From assembly GCA_023515745.1 (NCBI GenBank), contig JALECJ010000005.1, positions 1,116,001-1,180,000 on the forward strand: a stretch of DNA of 64,000 nucleotides, read 5' to 3'. Position 1 is the stretch's first letter, and every line of letters starts with the position of its first letter. Position numbers and translations under genes: made by a program. The notes under the pieces are model-generated. The model was given only the letters and a program-made list of their open reading frames with translations, had not been told where the DNA came from and did not search any database. The stretch is from Amoeboaphelidium protococcarum (taxonomy: Eukaryota; Aphelidiomycota; Aphelidea). Positions 59,387 to 64,000 of this stretch are shown in pieces.

Positions 59387-61834
59387 ATGAAGATGGCGAA
59401 AAGTCTCTTGGCTTTGCTTCTGTTTATCGTAGTAGTACGCGCTGGACCAGTTAAATAGCGAATATCTAATTCTTATGGTGCACAGGCGATTGATGCCGCG
59501 CATCTTGACGTCGGAATCCCTCCGCATAATAATGCTATTGAATAATTGCACGAAGCATCTCATCATGGTAATGTGGCCCCGGTGCAGATAGACTAGATAA
59601 ATCGTGATAATTATGTGGATTATCTCCAGCACCATAATCTTATGGAGAGAGCTACTATGAACTAAAAAATTCGTGAAAGGCTGTCTGATAAGTTGGATGA
59701 GGTAAAGTCGCGTTTGAGGCCTGTAGACGTGGTTGAATGGTCGCCATCTAATCTAGATTTATCGCGTGCAATCGACTAATAGTTTCATGTGTTGGTAGGT
59801 ATTGCTTAGTGGTTGGTAGATATAAATTGGGATAATATTAGAGCTGTATTTCCCGCGTTGCTAAAAGATGTTTGCACCGACGTATTTCCTGAGTAAAACG
59901 CTGTGATTGATGAAGGTCTCGGAAGAACACCAAACTTTGAATATCTAGAATAGGTGCTGGCTACAATGCTCTAGATTATACGCGCCATTGAGAACAGCAT
60001 TGCTTTGATGGACAGCAAAGATATCTTGACTGAGCCTCAACTCGACTCTCTAAAGTAATTTTATAAGACTGTTGTGTCTTCGTTCATTTTGGAAGAGGAC
60101 ACGTATCTATCAATATACGCTAGCTAGACATTGTTCATATGCGAGTATAATATGTGCATTCTCAATTAAATGGATGATATTTTGGAGAAGATTAAGGATT
60201 ATAGCAACTTGAATTTTGATGTTTCTTTGCCTTCTGGTGGTGATACCTTAAGCAAATATGCTAATCAACTGGCAGAACTCAAGTCGAAAATCATACCTCG
60301 TACTCATCTAGAGAAGGGCCAAGCTAATTAGGCCAACATTGTGCTTGTAAAGAAACAATCTGATGCGGTCAAGACTGTCTTGTAAGAGGTGGACGATGTT
60401 CTTGAGTAGATATCACCGTAAGAAGGCGCGTTGCATTTGGAATATTAATAGTAGTAGTAGTAGTCAATATAGCCTACGCAATATTCTTCTAGTGATGTTC
60501 GTGACGAAGAGGTACAAGATAAGCCTCCGGCGTCGGCAAATCAATAATAATCCATCTAGAGCGCAGAAAATCTTCAAGGTAATGAGTTGGATGCGGAGGT
60601 AAATAATGTGGATATCTCGTTGCAGAGCCTATAATCATTACTGTAGTCTCAAGAACATAATGAGAGGAATGGATTGGACGTAATAGAAGAAGAATAAGAA
60701 GAATAGATTGTGAATGATGAGCTGCCAGATGATATGCACTTTAGCGTTGAGCATGGCAATCACTTTAAATCTCCTCCATTACCGGTTCATTCTTTGGTAT
60801 CAAAGAAGCCGATTAAAGTCACCAATCAATTTGATATTTTAATGGACTCGGGTCCTGTCGATGAAGATATGGCTGAATAGGATGATTTAGCAGACGCGTA
60901 GTTGGTTGAACCATAGTCGGCTATTGACCCACCTGAGCCTTTTATTGCGGTGACAGATAAGGCTGAGCCTGCTGCCTAATAGACCACTGGCAAGAACTAG
61001 TCTAAAAAGAAAAAGAAGCCGAAGAAGAAGCCTGTTGTTGAATCATTGCCTACTAGCCGGATATAAAGTTAAACTGATAACAGTGATGACAAAGCGACTT
61101 TGGAAGCCGATGATTAGTAAGAAAAGGATACCTTTCAGATGGATCTGATCATATTTAAGATGAACTAAATTGCGAAAATTGTCAGAAAGCCTGAGCTACA
61201 GTTCAAGGACTTTGATCTGAGTGAAATCCTGCGTCTGTCGACTCATCTTTACCGTACATAAAGGTCGGCAGAATTTATTGGTGCAGAATTGCAACTATCT
61301 CAAATGCTGTATGAGCTAGAAAATAAGTTGCTCTTATCGATTAGCACGTTAGATGTCTGCACAGAGATAGTTGAATCCAGCGAAGAGAAGATTTAACATA
61401 TGAAGACATTGAATGCTTAATTGCCTTTCAGAGCAGCAAGTATAAAACGCGTTCTTGCCCAAAAGTTTAAAGATGCTGAAGAAATCTAGCGCAAGATCCT
61501 AAATCAGCGCATAACCGCGTCAGGCTACGTATTGAGCCATAATAAGAATACTGTAATGGCGTTATAGATAATGCGCAGAGAGATTGTGGATTTGACGTTT
61601 CGGAAAAGCCAAGATGAGATGGTTGCCAATGCAAAGAGGCTAAATCATCTAGTTTAGAATTATTAAAATTTGGTGACCTGGTTATTACCCAACTATAATT
61701 ATAGAATGGCAGAAGATAAAGATAGTGGCGATGATTTGACCAATCTTGAGAAAGAGATTACCGTTTTGATCAAGTATGGAAAGGCAGTTGCAGGTATATT
61801 AAAGAGCATTTTGGATAAAGTTGAATAGAAATGA
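59387..61834 (+). CDS. Secreted helical protein C, paralogue of B
   Basis: An 815-aa protein. Signal peptide of ~21 residues (SLLALLLFIVVVRA). Domain 1 repeats B almost motif by motif (VKSRLRPVDVVEWSPSN, DLSRAIDQQFHVLV, LSIYASQTLF), then a Gln/Glu-rich spacer with a run of TAA/TAG-coded Gln, a Lys cluster (KKKKKPKKKPVV), and the C-terminal domain with LSHNKNTVMALQIM, DEMVANAKRL and LVTWLLPNYNYR. The domain ends are well conserved and the spacers are not. No known family. Confidence 0.8.
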
Positions 61835-62014
61835 AAGTATTAGATTGATTAGATTTAGATTACATTGATTTAGGCTATTTGTTTAATGTTCTATACTTAA
61901 AGGCGTAGGCGCGTCTCAAGTTTAAGTCACCGTCATCATCTATCAGAACGCTACATATTGCGTCCTTCCAATTTAAACTCGACTTATAAATCACATGATA
62001 TAAGCAGTATGATG

Positions 62015-62470
62015 TCATTCATCCGCAATGGAATTAGTCAGAATACTATAACTACCATCAGTTTGTTTGGATTCCATTTTTTAACCAACCGTGAGTGGTT
62101 GGAAGGACTGATAACTTTCCCTGTACCGTTAGTAAAACAGCGTCTCTGTTTTCTCCAGTAATGATGGCATCTGATTTCCTCGAGTCGCGTAAGAATTTTG
62201 AGCTGATGACTACTGAGTGCTAGGATTAGATTATTGCAGGATAAGATTCTTCAACTCATTGTACTTTTCCAAGTGGGACTTTTGCAGAAGTATCAATGTC
62301 TTGTGAATCTCGGAACCAACATCGCATAGAGAAAGTGCCTGTTCATATAACTTTGCTGCACGAAGACAACATTCCGCGGCTTCTTGAACAGATTGTCCAT
62401 TTCCTGCCAGCTACTCCGCCTTCTCAGCCTCTAATTAGGCCTACTCTATATATCGCTACATTTCGCTCAT
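62015..62470 (-). CDS. Small MIT/NRBF2-like helical protein
   Basis: A 151-aa protein. The first ~75 residues form a helical hairpin like an MIT domain (AAECCLRAAKLYEQAL, HKTLILLQKSHLEKYNEL), as in NRBF2/Atg38, a subunit of the autophagy PI3-kinase complex. The second half is polar and Gln-rich with no strong motif (YQRYRESYQSFQPLTVG). The MIT-like start is clear; the NRBF2 assignment is tentative, as many proteins carry MIT domains. Confidence 0.5.
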
Positions 62471-62806
62471 ATTTCCTAGTATTATACCCTTTGTATCTAT
62501 GTTAAATGAAGCGTTGCAAGAAATAAGGTTACAATATTGTTGAAACGCATCCAACGATATCGGCGGGAGAGCAAACTGAGTGCCAGAGTTCGTGATACCT
62601 CCTTTCAGCCATTACTCGGTCGCGTTCGCGTTCTCTCTTTCCTCTAACTCTTTCTTTTACTTCTCGCTTTGGAACGTGGTGGGATTGGCTTTTAACTTGA
62701 AAATTGTGATTTTAGTGAATTTATTGTGTGGTATAGTATCTCCAGTGCTTTAATTTAAATATCTTATTCAGTGTATTGATTAGCTAGCTGTCTGTCACAT
62801 TTTATA
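62471..62806. other. Divergent promoter region before TAF5
   Basis: 336 bp between the MIT-like gene (minus) and TAF5 (plus), with a CG-rich patch near 62620. No gene seen. Confidence 0.35.
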
Positions 62807-64000
62807 ATGATAAAGTAGATAACTAATCCGACAGATTTGGCCATATTCTCGTATCTAAAGTAGCGTGGATACAGGCTTACTGAGCAGCAATTTCTGCAAG
62901 AAGTGTAATAAAGCAGCTCAAAGACTGGCACTGGTTCTGATGGATAGGATTTGGATGAGTTTCTGTTTGAAAGTGCTCTTCTAGACACTAGTAATCCTCT
63001 GCATAATACAGTTTTGCACTTTGCCAGTCAGGATCTTGGCGGTTCGTAATTGGGAACTGGTGGACGTGATTGTATTATGCACTATGTTGATCAATTGAAG
63101 AAAGTTGTCCAATACATTGAGTCTTCATCCTTGGACCAGTACAAGCAAGAGATGTTTGCCATTGTATATCCGCTCTATGTGTATTGCCTTTTGGAGTGTT
63201 GCAAGAAGGGTGGAGTTGATGAGTGCGTTGAGTTATATCGTGGATTATGTTAATTGTTCTATGAATAAATGGGTGGGGATAGTGGCAATGACTAGAGTAT
63301 GTCGTTGAATTAGGAGATTCAGTAAATTGGCGCTTTATTGAATTTAAGTCCTCAATTAATCATGTAAGATGGTGGTAGGAAAGTGAAATCATCTTAATAG
63401 TAGGCACAAGTCAACATTCAGATGCTCAATGAGTTAATCAAGAGCTCTGAGGTGGCTTAATTGTACTTGAATAATAAATACACCATCTCCATGTCATCGC
63501 TGGGCTGGGAAATGTTATTTGGATTCTGTATTGGTGAAGGTCTCAGTAAAATTGTATCCGTGGTGATGCGGTTCTTGAATGTGAAAGTTTATACCACATC
63601 ATCTGTTGGCGTCTCCTCTGCCATCAATGCATCCCCGAATGGAGATAAGTCGAGAAACGTTCACGGTGGACATGCAGTTGATCTCGAAGATGGAATTAAT
63701 GGTTAGCATGTTAGTCTTGGTGTACCTAGTGACTTGGTGACTTCTAACGGCGATTTATAGAAGGGTGCGGGTGAGGACAATGGTGAGGATGGAAGATTGA
63801 CGGTGAAGTAGGCGGTGATTAATAAGCTACGCGATTAGAAAGTGGCTTTGGAGAATTACATTTAATCTCAAGTGTCAGAGAATTGTCCTCTTTAATAGGT
63901 GCCACTACCTCCAAAGAACAATATGGATGTTATGAAGCAGCTGCAGAGATTCCAGGATTATCGCAATCGAGTCTAGCTGAGTGGAGATGCCGCGGCTCTT
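62807..64000 (+). CDS. TAF5: TFIID subunit TAF5, N-terminal part
   Basis: 398 codons to the window edge without TGA. A LisH motif opens the protein (LAIFSYLKQRGYRLTEQQFL, residues ~11-30). The TAF5 NTD2 fold follows near 85-260: LDQYKQEMFAIVYPLYVYC, VELYRGLCQLFYEQ, LNNKYTISMSSLGWEML. Then a spacer and a helix that should lead to the WD40 propeller outside the window. TAF5 scaffolds TFIID and SAGA. Many Gln are TAA/TAG. The start ATG is the first that keeps the LisH. Confidence 0.88.

Overview
The window is nuclear DNA of a compact eukaryotic genome that does not use the standard code. Read with the standard code every gene shatters. Read with TAA and TAG as glutamine and TGA as the only stop, about thirty intact genes appear. 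The reassignment rests on conserved glutamines: in the HECT ligase (26217-28388) the family's REWYQ and QxQWFW motifs are written with TAG and TAA. Introns are spliceosomal, short (51-78 nt), GT..AG, and present in only some genes. The content suits a relative of the fungi: a DH-PH-CNH Rho1 exchange factor, a PAT1-type decay factor, SNX4, a TOM1-type HECT ligase and an LPMO-like secreted protein. An aphelid (Amoeboaphelidium-like parasite of algae) is my best guess. That is inference; no rRNA is present to confirm it.

Layout. 0-15.5 kb: tail of an unknown Ser-rich protein, YIP1, an unresolved coding-like patch, UGP1, an RRM/zinc-knuckle RNA-binding protein, DUS3, ORC3, SNX4, a Tim17-type membrane protein and RFC4. 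15.5-20.5 kb: a gene-poor stretch with a GC-rich, hairpin-dense island and small unassigned ORFs. 20.7-23.4 kb: an intact Fanzor (eukaryotic TnpB-like RNA-guided nuclease) of 774 aa directly behind THG1, whose 3' end holds a perfect 30-bp inverted repeat. 24-36 kb: a CAMK-type kinase, a short TOM1/HUWE1-like HECT ligase, a Rho GEF, a Fic-domain gene with an in-frame TGA, a coiled-coil membrane protein and thioredoxin. 37-50 kb: an LRR protein, a coiled-coil protein, NOC1, two small membrane or lumenal proteins, EFG1, an LPMO-like protein, FAD synthase and a Rap-GAP. 50-64 kb: PAT1, a TBC-domain protein, a tandem array of three secreted helical paralogues (55.1-61.8 kb), an NRBF2-like protein and the start of TAF5.

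Most genes are unrelated housekeeping genes packed 20-500 bp apart on both strands; there are no operons. The parts most worth attention are the Fanzor locus with its hairpin neighbour, the tandem secreted family, the broken Fic gene and the structured GC-rich island.
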